A DNA stretch of 64,000 nucleotides. It comes from Eleusine coracana subsp. coracana (taxonomy: Eukaryota > Streptophyta > Magnoliopsida > Poales > Poaceae). Positions 43,501 through 54,108 of the stretch are shown here, in pieces (position 1 is the first letter of the stretch; each line of letters starts with the position of its first letter). Below the pieces are notes generated by a model. It searched no databases. It worked only from the letters and a program-made list of their open reading frames with translations, and was not told the origin of the DNA. A program made the translations under genes and the position numbers. The stretch lies in NCBI GenBank assembly GCA_032690845.1, contig CM064434.1:4218108-4282107 (forward strand). The letters run 5' to 3'.

Positions 43501-44957
43501 ACACAAGGTAAATTATGACCACTATCCACCTTATGAACGACACTAAATGATGGGTGACCAAGACGATAGTGCCATTGCTCCAAGGAAGGTTTGACCGCAC
43601 TGTAGACACGCTTGCCAGAAAGCTGCTCCAAGGATGGGATGGGATAAAGACCATTGCTACTTCTGCCGCCTAGGAGGGTGGCGCGGGTTTGCCTGTCCTT
43701 GATAAAAAAGAAGTCAGGGTGAAGTTCAACAAAACAATCATTATCAGAAGTTAGGCGTTGGACAGAAGCAAGATTGCGAGTGGCTTGAGGCACATGAAGA
43801 ACATTGTTGAGATAAAGAGGACGAGAGGGGGTAAAAATAGTGGATTGACCGGTGTGCTTTATAGTCATACCTGCACCATTGGCTGTGTGAACACAATCAC
43901 CTCCATTATAAGGCACCTGCATGGTGAGTTGATCCAGTTCTCCAGTGATGTGGTCGGTAGCCGCGCTATCAGCGTACCACATGGGATCCACAGCAGGCGA
44001 TGTAGTAGTGGCCGAGGCTGACTTGGATGGGCCAGTGAAGTTCTTATCAAACCTCTTCTAGCACCGTAGATCTGTATGCCCTAGCTTGCCGCACACCTGA
44101 CACTCGTGATCTTTGTACGGGTTGTTGGGATTGGGGCGATAACCACCATTACCATGACCCGAGCCTCTAGCACCAGAGTTCCCACCGCCATGCGAGGAAT
44201 AACTAGAGTTACCATCGGAGCGACCACGCCTTCCATCTGTCCTGGAGTTGCTGCCGCGTCCACGTGCAACAGCATTGGCAAGGATGATTTGTTGTTCCTT
44301 CTCATCCCTCTTCTTCTTCTGTAATGCAAGGCTCACTTCCGTAGCAAGAAGCCGCCCGTAGAGATCATCAAGGCTGATTGTATCAGTCATCCCGCTGACC
44401 TGCTCGATCAGCGAGTTGTACTCACAATCCAACCCATTGAGAACATGAGCCACAAGATCATCAGCGTCAAGTGGCTTGCCCGCAGCCGCCAATTCATCAG
44501 CAAGTCCACGCATCGTGGAAAAATACATCATCACAGACATATCTCCCTTCTGGGTTGCTGAGAGCTGCGTTCGAAGATGTAGAAGCCGCGAGCGCGACTG
44601 GGAAGCGAAGGTCTGGCTGATTGCTGCCCACATGCTCGCCGCTGTCGTATGGTTGGAGAGACCAGCCAACACCTCACGTGAGAGAGAGGTGACCAGATAC
44701 GTCAGAACGTGCTGGTCACGCACGCGCCATTGAAAGTAGTCTGGGTTTACAGATTCAACCTTCTCCTTGCTATCTGGATCAGCCTTCAAAAGTTGCTCCG
44801 GTGCTTTCTCCGATCCATCAATGAAGCCTTCAAGTTGTGCCGCAGGGATCGCCGGCAGAACTTGCGCCTGCCATAGACGAAAGTTCTCCCTGGTCAGCTT
44901 TTTAGTAACCGGGTTCGAAAGCGAAGCAGGCATGGACAGAGACGATGAACTTGCCAT
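40508..44957 (-). pseudogene. Copia gag-pol polyprotein, defective
   Basis: Gag starts at the ATG 44957-44955 and includes the UBN2-like capsid text LTRENFRLWQAQVLPAI. It ends in a zinc knuckle, CQVCGKLGHTDLRC, immediately followed by TAG (44060-44058), after which the same frame continues into protease (WYADSAATDHIT). A preintegrase region (HYRLGHPS) and integrase (SDVWGPAPGS, HTHQQNGSVERKHRH) follow. The frame shifts in an A/T homopolymer near 43165 and again after 43024, and a C13 run lies at 42628-42640. The reverse transcriptase (41898-41374) has [19 protein letters not shown] and YFDDIVV in place of the usual YVDD, and RNase H (41137-40508) has STEAEYKAL and ADGFTKTLP. A functional polyprotein cannot be made from this copy. 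Confidence 0.92.
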
Positions 44958-44980
44958 GGCTAGATGCGACTTGGAAGAGA

Positions 44981-44994
44981 GGCTCTGATTACCA
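44981..44994 (-). other. Copia primer-binding site
   Basis: Adjacent to the 5' LTR on the minus strand, TGGTAATCAGAGCC matches the usual initiator-Met tRNA site TGGTATCAGAGC except for one additional A. Confidence 0.8.
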
Positions 44995-45186
44995 TGTAAA
45001 GAATATGGTTTGTGCAGGAAGGCAATGCCTCTCACGGAGGTTGCCATTCATATATATATGCAAAGGTTACAGATTACAACAACGAGATAAACTCGTAATA
45101 CAAACAAACTACCGAATACAGTTTAAACCAATCTATCTATATCTCTAACTAGGGATAGAGTCAGCTGTCAATAATATCTCCTAACA
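44995..45186 (-). repeat. Copia 5' LTR
   Basis: 192 bp, partner of 40303-40496 with four substitutions. The right edge at 45186 is followed by the target repeat TTGAG. Confidence 0.95.
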
Positions 45187-45824
45187 TTGAGAGTTAATTC
45201 CTGGGCTATCTCATTCTTTTAGCCCCGTCAGGCCCCTCAGTCCCATTTGGTGGTTGGGATGGCGTGGCCCAACTCAGGAGTGGAAGCCCTCTTCTCTAGA
45301 TGCTCAGTAATCACAGCTGCCGCCAAATCATCAAGTTGTTGAAGAACCGAGATGTCGCCTATTGTCTCGGGGCCTGATTGTGGCGGGACGATGGCCGAAG
45401 TAATGGCTGGCTCTTTGTGACTGTTGCTGGATGGACATGGGCCCAGCCTGTCCAGCACGGATCCCTGCGAGCGTCCGCCCAGAATCCCAGGCCCAGCCCA
45501 TTCATGCCGTTGGGAGGATTCCGACGGGAGAGAGGCTCGGCGGCGCCGGCTGCCCTTGTCACCAGCGTGGCCAGGGTCCTTCGGAGACGGCGGTGGCAAA
45601 ACAGCGCCCGCTGCCGACACCTTCACCTTGGTTGAGTACTCTAGCATCCTTTTCTGCGGCGGACTCTCGTCGACCGCCGTGGGCGGCTCCACAATTGCCA
45701 AGTCAATCTCCGGCGGAACCCTCCCTGGATCTAGGCAGTGGCGTAGTCGTAGCGGTTGATGGTGTCCGGGTGCAGCGTGCTGACCCAACACCATTCATCC
45801 GACAAGTGCTCTGCCAGGCGTGAG

Positions 45825-46122
45825 CTAGGAAAAGAATTTTGACAAAATATTACCGAAATATCCGATATATCGTATTTATTGGTAATGTCTGATATATTTT
45901 TTATCCCTAAAATTTTATTATTGACTATATTTATTCAACAAAAACTACTTTTATTATACATGTAATTATAATAGTTTATATATTTAAGACTATTTCTTCT
46001 CAAATCATGCAAAAAATTTTAAAAAATAATTTATTTTATTCACTAAAATTACCAATATTTCTTAAATATTGTGTTCATCGATAATCAGCAATATTTTTTT
46101 TGTACCGAATTGTTTTTTCCAG
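45825..46122 (+). mobile_element. MITE copy 1 in LINE 1 ORF1, TSD GGCGTGAG
   Basis: An AT-rich element of 298 bp from CTAGGAAAAGAATTTT to GAATTGTTTTTTCCAG, with short inverted ends and the 8-bp direct repeat GGCGTGAG at 45817-45824 and 46123-46130. It is the same family as 46793-47064 but in the opposite orientation (shared GAAATATCCGATATATC, TTTATTGGTAA, TTCTTCTCAAATCAT). It is non-coding; 8 bp suggests a hAT-like origin. Confidence 0.85.
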
Positions 46123-46792
46123 GGCGTGAGCCGGGATTCCGTTGAGCTCGACGTTGACGAGTGTGGGCAGTGAGCTGCCCGCAGCTTTGAAAAATCTTGA
46201 CCATGGACGGAAATGAAGAAACAGTGGTGGTACATGCAGTGCTCTCCCTGGCGTCCTCAATCCGTATCGCCGTGGCTTCATCCGGGAGCATCACCATGAA
46301 CTCAAACTCACTGAGACGGTGTAGTACTGTTGAATCCGCCGGCAGCTCAAAGCGGGAGGACAGCTCTGCCGTGAGGCTCTCCATTGAGAACACTGAGACG
46401 TCGCCGACGACTGAAAGGGTTAAACACCGGCGCAGCTCTTCCTCAGCACTTGCGATCTTCCACTAGCGATCGATGATCCGCCGCGGCTTCACCAACACGC
46501 GGGTTCAGAGCCCGGGTATTCACGATCGGTCACATCCTGGTTGGGGGCCAGGGCGTCGTCTCCTGAAACTGGAGTGCTAATTCGCTCTCTTGCGACCATC
46601 CTGCTACGCCGCACTCTGCAACGCCGGCGACGACCCCCAGCGTGGGGCGTCTCTCCTTCCATGACTGGATGCCCGCGCCCGAGGACCCTGCTGCCAGAGT
46701 CCCCATGTTCGCCGACACCGGGTGAGCGGCCTGCGCCGTGCTCCGATCGTCTGCAGGGGTGCTCGCCGGCATAACGGGCCGCCACTGGAACG

Positions 46793-47064
46793 CTAGGAAA
46801 AACAATTCGGTACAAAAAAAATATTTCTGAAATATCAGTAATTTTGATGAACAAAATAAATTATTTTTTTAAAAAAATGTATGATTTGAGAAGAAATAGT
46901 TTTAAATCTATAAACTATCATAGTTACATATATAATAAAAATAATTTTTATTGAATAAATATAGTCAATGATAAAATTTCAGTGATAAAAAATATATCAG
47001 ACTTTACCAATAAATATGATATATCGGATATTTCAGTGAAATTTTGCCGAAATTTTTTTCCTAG
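46793..47064 (-). mobile_element. MITE copy 2 in LINE 1 ORF1, inverted relative to copy 1
   Basis: 272 bp from CTAGGAAAAACAATTCGG to the inverted CCGAAATTTTTTTCCTAG. Flanks CTGGAACG and CTGGGTAG match at only five of eight positions, so its target duplication has decayed or lies elsewhere. With copy 1 it brackets about 670 bp of LINE ORF1. Confidence 0.8.
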
Positions 47065-47779
47065 CTGGGTAGACATAGGAGTGGTGACCGAGAGCGCGGC
47101 ACTTGAAACAGCGCGTCTTCGACCTGCACATCGCCGCCCAGTGCGAAGGGGAGAAGCAATTGAAGCAGAGACCCCTCAGGTCCACCGGCACCGACCGCCT
47201 GGAAGGACGGTTCGCCCGTAGTCGTGCCTTCCATGCTCTCTGACCTTCGACCTTCTGCCACCCATTGGGATCGGCCTCCGGCCGAGGAGGCTGATGCAAC
47301 TTTGGGTGGATCAGGATATGCGGAGGTGCAGCCGATTTCTCTTCAGGTAGCCAGTTTGGGGAGCAAGTCGCTGTACTGGTAGTCAAGACGTCGCGGAAGG
47401 AGCGACGATCCAGCTGGGTAGATCCTTCGAAGGAATACGAAGGGCTTTTGTCAGTCTAGCGTTGCTCCTTCGATCTTCCCGTTAGCGGTAAAGGGTTGGA
47501 AACAGTAGCTGGGGAGCCTCCCAACGCGTTTGGGAAGGGGAAAGGCAGGCACTATGCCGTGAAGGTGGCCGCCGGGCCATGGGTTGACGTCGGGGTGGGG
47601 CTGGTGGAGGGGGAGGGAGGTGGGGCATCGGGGAGGGGAGGTGGGAGGGCCATGGCCTTCCCTATGATGGCTTGAAAGAAATTGGCGGCAGGGAAGAAGG
47701 CCCTCTTAGTGCTGAGCCAGAGCTCAAGATGATCACACTCACAAAGGATGATGAGTTTTTTTTTTGAAATGGAAAAGAA

Positions 47780-50700
47780 ACTCCATTACTCATGTGTCGA
47801 TATATCATCAGCAACTATAGACTGAATACAAAGCGGGAGACATCCACATCTAGTTATGCCTCCTCAAAACACTCACAACCAAGCGCCCCTAAAGAGTGTG
47901 CAGCTCTATTACACTCTCTAGGCTGGAAAATACAGCTAAAAGAACTAAAATTAAGCTCGGCAACCTCTTGTATCTCTCGAACCAGCCCACCTGTAACTGA
48001 GAGATTTTTGCCTTCATCATTCACCGCTTGTTGAACCAGTATAGCATCAGTTTCAAACTTTCAAGTATGATCCGGCTAATACCAAGGTCAATGGCCGCAT
48101 GTATTCAATGGAGAGCCGCAATCTATGCAGCACGGATACGGATACGCACGGTATCGGAAGGATACGGATACGTGGATATGACAATTTTTTAAAAAACATG
48201 ATACGCGGATATGTTTTACTATTTTTCTAAAAATGGCACATTTCTGACATTCAGCCCAATATCCCTCTGCCCCACTCGTAGAGCTTACTGCCCACCTATA
48301 GGCCCCGAAGAAATAGGCTCAAATATATTTTAGCCCATTCAGCCCACCTAACTACCCCACTTCTCTCCTAACCCTAACCCTCTCCACTATCACTCACCCC
48401 CACTCCCTAGCCGCAGTCGATCCCCTTTCTCTCTCCCCTCTCGCCCTCTTCCTCTCCAACTCCGACACCAGCCGCCACCTCCTAGCCGCGCCCATCCCTC
48501 TTCCTCTCCAACTCCGACACCAGCCGCCCACCTCCACGGCTAGCTTGTCGCGCCGCCCTATGCCGTGCCTAGCCGCGCCCATCCCTCACGCTGGCGCCGC
48601 CTTGCGCCGCGCCAAGCCACGCCCATCCCTCATGTCGGCACCGCCGTGTGTGACCTGCCATCGTCGGCATCGTTCTCCAGCCCGGCGCCACCAGCCTCGT
48701 TCTCCAGCCGCAGCCCGGCACCGCCAACCTCGCCCTCCAGCCCCACGTCGACGGCCTGGCCCTCCAGTGCGGTGCTGCTCGACTCGATGTCGCCCACGGC
48801 CGCTCGCCAACCACTGCGTGGCTGTATCCATATGGTTGATATGTATCAGCCCACGTATCTAATATTAATGAAAAAAATAAGAAATCGGATACTCCATAGA
48901 TACATATCTATGCAGTATCGGACACGCATCTATATCCGATATGTATCAGATACACGATATGCTACCTCAGTGGCGTAATCCGTGTAACGTAGGCCGCAAT
49001 CATTTCTGCCTGAAAACTGTCTAATACGAACTCCAGTCTTCCTCTTCCAGTCAGTATTACATCCCCATCAGAATCTCTAATGATATACCCCCATCCGCCA
49101 GAGGAAGATGAAGGCAAAAAAGCCGCATCTGTGTTGATCTTCAGAGTACCATGTTCTGGCGCCATCCACCTCTTGTTGACTCGACAGTGGCTTCTCTTTT
49201 CCTTCTGAAAACACCTCATAATTTCAGCTGCATAAGCATGCACACCCTGCACCATAAACACAACAGATTGTCTTCCTTCTCCTTCTCTTATTCTATTTCT
49301 CTCTGACCACCACGACCACAACAGTACAATGATTAGCATCTTGACATTTTCTTTTTGCTTTAGTATAAATTGAACGACCTCCCTTGGTGGCATTAGTTCT
49401 GCCAAATGAAGCCTTATAGTTTCCATGCCTAACTGGCGCCATATCTCCTTTACTGCCTTACACTTGAAAAACAAATGTGCTCCATCCTCTATCAACCGAT
49501 TGCACACAACACACCCATCATCTATCTTCATTCGTTTTCTTCTTAGATTTCTCCTCAATGGATGACTGTTGTGGGTAATTCTCCACAAAAAGTGTTTTAT
49601 TTTATTGGGCAACTCAAGCTCCAAATTTGCTTCCACATCAAGTTTTCTGGGCTACTGCCTGATGATGATATAGTACCACCACCTCTTATGCATCTGTTTA
49701 TGGAATCAACTCGATAAACTTTATAGGCTTCTCACTGTAAAAACGCCCTTTTGATCAAAATACCAAGCGAGAACATTCTCTTGTCCCTCATGCATAGGTC
49801 ATGCTAGTATCAAATTTGCATCCTCAATCCAAAACAAATCCTTGACAAGTTCAATGTCCCATGTCCCATGTTCTTGAGCTCATCAACACGTGATATAATG
49901 TTTGTGCCCCTTGGTGTTATTGGAGTCCTGCTCCATTCTCTCGGTATCCATGGATCAGACCACACCTTGATGTTTCGGCCATCACCAACTCTCCAAATGA
50001 TCCCCTTCTTCAAAAGTTCAATACCACTTAAAATACTCCGCCAAGTGTAGGACATACCAGATTTTGCCTCTGCCTCCAGACAAGTTTTCCCTCTAAAATA
50101 TTTTGCTTGCAGCATTTTAGCACACAATGATTCTGGGTTTCGCAGTAACCGCCATCCTTGCTTAGCCAGCATAGCCATGTTAAAAGCATAGATGTCTCTA
50201 AAACCAAGCCCACCTTCCTTTTTTGGTTTGATCATCTTTTCCCAACTTAGCCAATGAATCTTCCTCTTCCCTTCTTGTTGATTTCGCCAATAACGACAAA
50301 TCATGATGCTAATTTGATCACATATAGACTTTGACAAATCAAAGCAACCCATAGTAAAGGTGGGGATAGCTTGTGCAACCGCCTTAATCAATATCTCTTC
50401 CACCCTTGAATTCTTTGCCAAATTCTGTCCTTTAGGTATGCAAACACATTGGTTTTGGAGCACCCAACGTACACCGGTAACCCAAGGTATTTTACAGATT
50501 GTGTTTCCCTCTCAACGCTCAGCACCTGACGCACCTCTTGCTTGTTTGTGCCCTCATATTAGTGCTGAAAAGAACTGCTGACTTTGTCCTGTTTATCATT
50601 TGACCCGAACACCGCTCATAGAGATCAAGTATGCTTTGTAGCTGCATAGCATCCTCCCTTTTTGCTCGAATCAAAATCAAAGAATCATCGGCAAATAGAA

Positions 50701-53300
50701 GGTGAGAGATGCTAGGAGCGGTGGGACAAATTCTCACACCTGACAACAGTCCATCATTCTCAGATTTATTTAGCAAAGCTTAAAATCCTTCAGCACCCAA
50801 TAGAAACAGATACGGTGATAGGGGATCACCTTGGCGCAAACCTCTCTCAGTTTCAAAAAATTCTGACAGACCACCATTGACTTTGACAGAATACCCCACA
50901 GTGGTTACGTATTTCATAATCAACTCAACACATTGCTCATGAAAACTAAGCCGTATCATCATAGCATGCAAGAAATTCCATTCCACTCTGCCATACTCTT
51001 TGCTCATGTCCAATTTAATTGCCACATAACCCATATTTCCCTTTCTTTTATTCCTCAAATAATGAGTAAGTTCATAAGCTATCAAAATATTATCAGATAT
51101 CAAGTGCACGGGAACAAATGCACTTTGTGTTGGGGAAACAATGTCGGGTAAGATTAGTTTCAGTTGATTAGCTAAGACCTTTGCCACAACCTTGTACAAA
51201 ACATTACAGAGAATGGGTCGTAAATCAGTTACCTTCTCTAGGGCTTGCACTTTTGGGATCAAAGATATAATCGTATCATTCCATCCTTGCGGCATAGCTG
51301 CGCCGTTCAACACCTGCAAGGCTTCGTTCACCACTTGCTCCCCAACTATATCCCAACAACTTTTGTAGAATAGTGACGGCATGCCATCGGGACCTGGTGC
51401 TTTTAAATCCCCAATAGAATCCATAGCATTCTTCACCTCCTCCAGAGTGAATTCAGTCAAAAGAGCCTCATTCATTGGCCGAGTCACTCTACGTTCAACA
51501 ACATCCAATAGTTCTTGTGTGTCACCCTCAGCACAGGATTTAAAAAGTTGCATAAAATAGTTAGTAATGAACGTGTGCTTCTCTCCTTCCTCTTCTACCC
51601 AACCCCCAAAATCCTTTTTTAATCTCCCAATTCTATTTATCCTTCTCCTTTCCGAGCAAGCAGCATGAAAATAGGCAGTGTTTCTATCACCTTTTGATAA
51701 CCAATTTACATGGGCCCGCTACTTCCAATACACATCAATTTGCTCCTCTAGCCTATCAACTTTAAATCTAAGAACAGCTTCCCTCCCCACCTGAACAGCA
51801 CTAATGGGCTCCCTCCTACACACCTCTAGTTCCTTCTTTACTTTTTTTAATCTTTTCTCCAACCCCCCTAATACATTTCTGCTCTAATCTTGTAATGAAG
51901 CTGTCACCCCCTTCAATCTATCAGAAATACACCCATCAACATCCCTAGCTGGACAGGAGCTCCATGCCTCCTTAATAATATCTTTGCACTGATCCGCTTC
52001 CAACCAGTTAGCTTCAAATTTAAATGGTTTTTGAACCCCATTCATCGGCCGCAAGTGCAAGCTCCGTTCTGTAATAATAATCACAGGTCGATGATCCGAA
52101 TGATACGGGTCACCATTCTGCACATGATAGTCCAGGAATTTGCACCTCCACTCCATGTTCGCCACCGCTCTATCTAGCCGAGCTCTTATGAAATCATCTT
52201 CTCTATACTGGTTATTGCGCCAGGTAAACACATCGCCAGAGAACCCCAAGTCACCAAGATCAGTATCCTCTAGTGCACTTTTAAACCTGTCCATGGATGA
52301 TTGTGATCTATCCTTGCCTCCTTCCTTCTCATGCTGATGGAGAATTTCGTTAAAATCCCCCGCGCACAGCCACGGCAGAGGCACCAATGACTGCATGTGT
52401 AGGTCCCGGATCAAAGTCTAGGTCCTGTGTTTCAGATCAGCTTGAGCCTCCCCGTATACACCTGTGAATCGCCATTTTGAGCCATCCGCCTTAGTCACCT
52501 CCATATCGATGTGGTACTTTGAATAATTTCGCAGCCCCACATCAATTCCTCTCCTCCATAACGCAGCCAGTCCTCCCCCTTTTCCTTCACCTTCCACCAC
52601 CACCATGTTTGTCAACCCCATCAACTGTTTGAATTTTTTGCATCCTCTTCGTGTCCAATTTTGTTTCCGGCAAGAAAAGGATGTCCGCCTCCTCAGACTT
52701 CTGACAGCGCAGAAGTCGCAGAGCCGGTCTGCCGGCCCTGCTCCATCGCTTTGGTTTTGTTCTGCTCCCAACAAAGACGCTGGTAGCATTCTAGCCTTCT
52801 TTGTTGTTTCACTTCCAAACTCATCAATCTCCATGTCCGTCAGATTTCGTTTCTTCTGTGAGTTAGCAACAGCAGACCTATCTTTGCCCTTGCTATCATC
52901 TGCTCCTCGACGTGCTCTGTTATAAGTACCAGGCTTCTTCTTTCCCTTTCCTTCATTTTCTATTTGTTCTCCCACTTCTTTCTTCTCATGCTCCACGTGC
53001 AACTGTTGCATGGTACTGTTCTCCCCGGGACTCACCTCCTCAACACATGTCTTCTTTTTGTTAGTCTCCCCCTTACCAGCATCTTGTACAATATCCTTCC
53101 CATCTCCTGCCCCTATCTTGAGAATTCCTTCTATTTCACGAGCCTTCGACGTTTCCTCCTTGCCTGACTCCCTCAGATCCTTGCGCCAACTAGGCGCATC
53201 ACTACACATCCTTCCTCCTCCACGATTGCCCATGTTGCCAACAGGTACCCGGCTAGCATTACCTCCTACACACCACGGCAGACTAGGCTGTGATTCTCCA
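47780..53300 (-). pseudogene. LINE 2 pol (endonuclease, reverse transcriptase, RNase H), decayed
   Basis: The endonuclease (52720-51884) has MGLTNMVVVEGEGKGGGLA, LCAGDFNEILHQHEKEGG and HSDHRPVII, with one in-frame TAG at 52420-52418 where Trp is usual. The reverse transcriptase has DLKAPGPDGMPSLFYKSCW, KLDMSKEYGRVEW (normally KAYDRVEW), GLRQGDPLSPYLFLL and LLFADDSLILIRA; 51553-50519 carries a stop in between. The C-terminal part has EGGLGFRDIYAFN, the zinc-binding WRITHNSHPLRRNLRRK, VVCNRLIEDGAHLFFKC, and RNase H (KINTDAAFLPSSSSGGWGY, LDSFQAEMIAA; 49240-49000) that resumes after the insertion as NLSVTGGLVREIQEVAELNF, PRECNRAAHSLGALG (about 48000-47870). Several stops and shifts make it inactive. 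Confidence 0.88.
48124..48992. mobile_element. Non-autonomous element, 869 bp, TSD GCCGCAATC (MULE-like)
   Basis: It is inserted in the RNase H domain of LINE 2. The perfect 9-bp repeat GCCGCAATC lies at 48115-48123 and 48993-49001, which fits Mutator. The ends share only a short inverted CACGGATACG-like word, so the terminal repeats are weak. The outer parts are rich in GGATACGG and GATATG words. The middle is GC-rich, with CTCTCCAACTCCGACACCAG repeated twice. The open frames inside have no domain. Confidence 0.8.
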
Positions 53301-53305
53301 TAGCT

Positions 53306-53517
53306 TCTCAAACCAAAATTCTGTGGACTTTGCACGGAAACGCCTGCAAGAGCATAATGATGTGAAACTATGTTGCAAGGAAATAGTTGAGGAGGCAATA
53401 AGGCGAGGGGCTAGTGACAACTTAATGACAGTGTTGGTTTCGTTCCACCTGGAAGCCCCTCCTCAGATCAAAGTGCACCGGCCTGGTAGCGTGGCACGAA
53501 GCATATCTGCAGATTGA
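53306..53517 (+). pseudogene. PP2C protein phosphatase, terminal exon only
   Basis: The text NQNSVDFARKRLQEHNDVK, LCCKEIVEEAIRRGASDNL, VLVSFHLEAPPQI and VARSISAD is the C-terminal end of grass type-2C Ser/Thr phosphatases, including the last metal-site Asp in GASDNL. The remainder of the catalytic domain is missing; immediately upstream lies LINE 2 on the opposite strand. A 3' UTR-like region follows to about 53800. Either the gene was cut by the LINE insertion or only this exon was duplicated here. No upstream exon is seen elsewhere in the window. Confidence 0.8.
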
Positions 53518-53818
53518 CTCAGGATGCTCCTGGGAAGGCAATAACGGCGTTATTGTTGAGATTAGGTACTGTGTTCCAGACTTCCATTGCCGAGTGTAGT
53601 CACCTCGGCACCTTATTGTTGTTACCCACTGTTGCTGCATGGGTCATTATTCTTGTTGGTAATTGAACCAACAAAATTGAGCTCTCAGAAACAATTTGTG
53701 GACTCCCATCTCACTGCTATTTTTTTCTTGTCTTTCTGTAAATAAGTCTCTGCTTGATCATGTAACAAAAAATCATTCTGATTCCACTTGTTTGGTCTCA
53801 GAATTCAGAAATCATTTA

Positions 53819-54108
53819 GGCCTTGTTCGGTTCCAGCGGATCGGGCCAGAATGAGGTCCAATCCAGCTGGAACAAAATAACCTAGAATGAAATTTGTTTT
53901 CTCAAAAATTTGTTATTCGGTTATGGGCTGGGCAGAATGAAATCGGCTCATTCTGATCATTTCCTGTGGCCCAAGGGCCGGAATAAAACTTTACCTCCTG
54001 AGATTCGGATTCGTTCTCTCTCTTATTGAGTGAATCAACCAGATTCACTCAATCCGAGCCCAAAATGATTCTTGGCCCTGAATCATTCTCTGGTAACCGA
54101 ACAAGGAC
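53819..54108. mobile_element. Tourist-like (PIF/Harbinger) MITE, 290 bp, TSD TTA
   Basis: The ends GGCCTTGTTCGGTT and inverted GTCCTTGTTCGGTT differ at one position. TTA flanks at 53816-53818 and 54109-54111, the Harbinger target. It has internal inverted stretches and no coding sequence. It lies just after the 3' region of the PP2C exon. Confidence 0.88.

Larger units (their letters stand above)
40303..45186 (-). mobile_element. Copia-type LTR retrotransposon, 4884 bp, TSD TTGAG
   Basis: LTRs at 40303-40496 (194 bp) and 44995-45186 (192 bp) start TGT and end ACA, and TTGAG flanks the element at 40298-40302 and 45187-45191. On the minus strand a primer-binding site (44994-44981) and a polypurine tract (40506-40497) are in the right places. 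The gene order gag, protease, integrase, reverse transcriptase, RNase H is the Copia order. The LTRs differ at four sites plus one 2-bp indel. The reading frame has stops and shifts, so this copy is defective. It lies in ORF1 of LINE 1. Confidence 0.95.
39265..47660 (-). pseudogene. LINE 1 ORF1 (nucleic-acid-binding, gag-like), split by three insertions
   Basis: The order on the minus strand is collinear across the insertions. A start region lies near 47660. Two zinc knuckles follow (CFNCFSPSHWAAMC, CFKCRALGHHSYVY; 47160-47075). After MITE 2 comes a DUF4283-like RNA-binding fold (LHRLSEFEFMVMLPDEATAI, SSLPTLVNVELNGIPAHA; 46390-46130). After MITE 1 there is a Pro/Ser-rich linker (45823-45237). 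After the Copia element there are repeated linker units, then the conserved C-terminal VPRRSRRIVKLPPEVN and GFSDDDQLTG (39500-39380). The linker at 39850-40150 is a tandem repeat of roughly 110 bp. Frame breaks occur throughout. Confidence 0.8.
36813..47755 (-). mobile_element. LINE 1 (L1-type), minus strand, interrupted by a Copia element and two MITEs
   Basis: The 3' end is a T-run at 36815-36822 next to TCGAATATGCAGGAGAGCTA, the inverted typical 3' end of grass LINEs. The 5' end lies near 47755. It runs 10.9 kb, or about 5.5 kb without the insertions. ORF1 occupies about 47660-39265 and ORF2 about 39207-36900. The insertions are Copia 40303-45186, MITE 45825-46122 and MITE 46793-47064. It carries many frame breaks and an internal deletion in ORF2, so it is a dead copy. 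Confidence 0.85.
47757..53305 (-). mobile_element. LINE 2 (RNase H-containing L1-type), minus strand
   Basis: The inverted poly(A) is a T-run at 47757-47766, immediately beside the 5' end of LINE 1. The element runs to about 53305, where a PP2C exon begins. It is about 4.7 kb after removing the 869-bp insertion. It lacks most of ORF1 and so is 5' truncated. The order on the minus strand is an ORF1-like remnant, endonuclease, reverse transcriptase, zinc-binding region, RNase H. Confidence 0.85.

Noticed and set aside
45378..45823. Plus-strand open frames of 85-130 codons
   Set aside because: Antisense to the Pro/Ser-rich linker of LINE 1 ORF1.
45825..47064. One foldback transposon with long inverted ends that captured LINE ORF1 DNA
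   Set aside because: The enclosed sequence and both flanks are collinear parts of the same LINE ORF1, and copy 1 has its own 8-bp TSD. Two separate MITE insertions explain it better.
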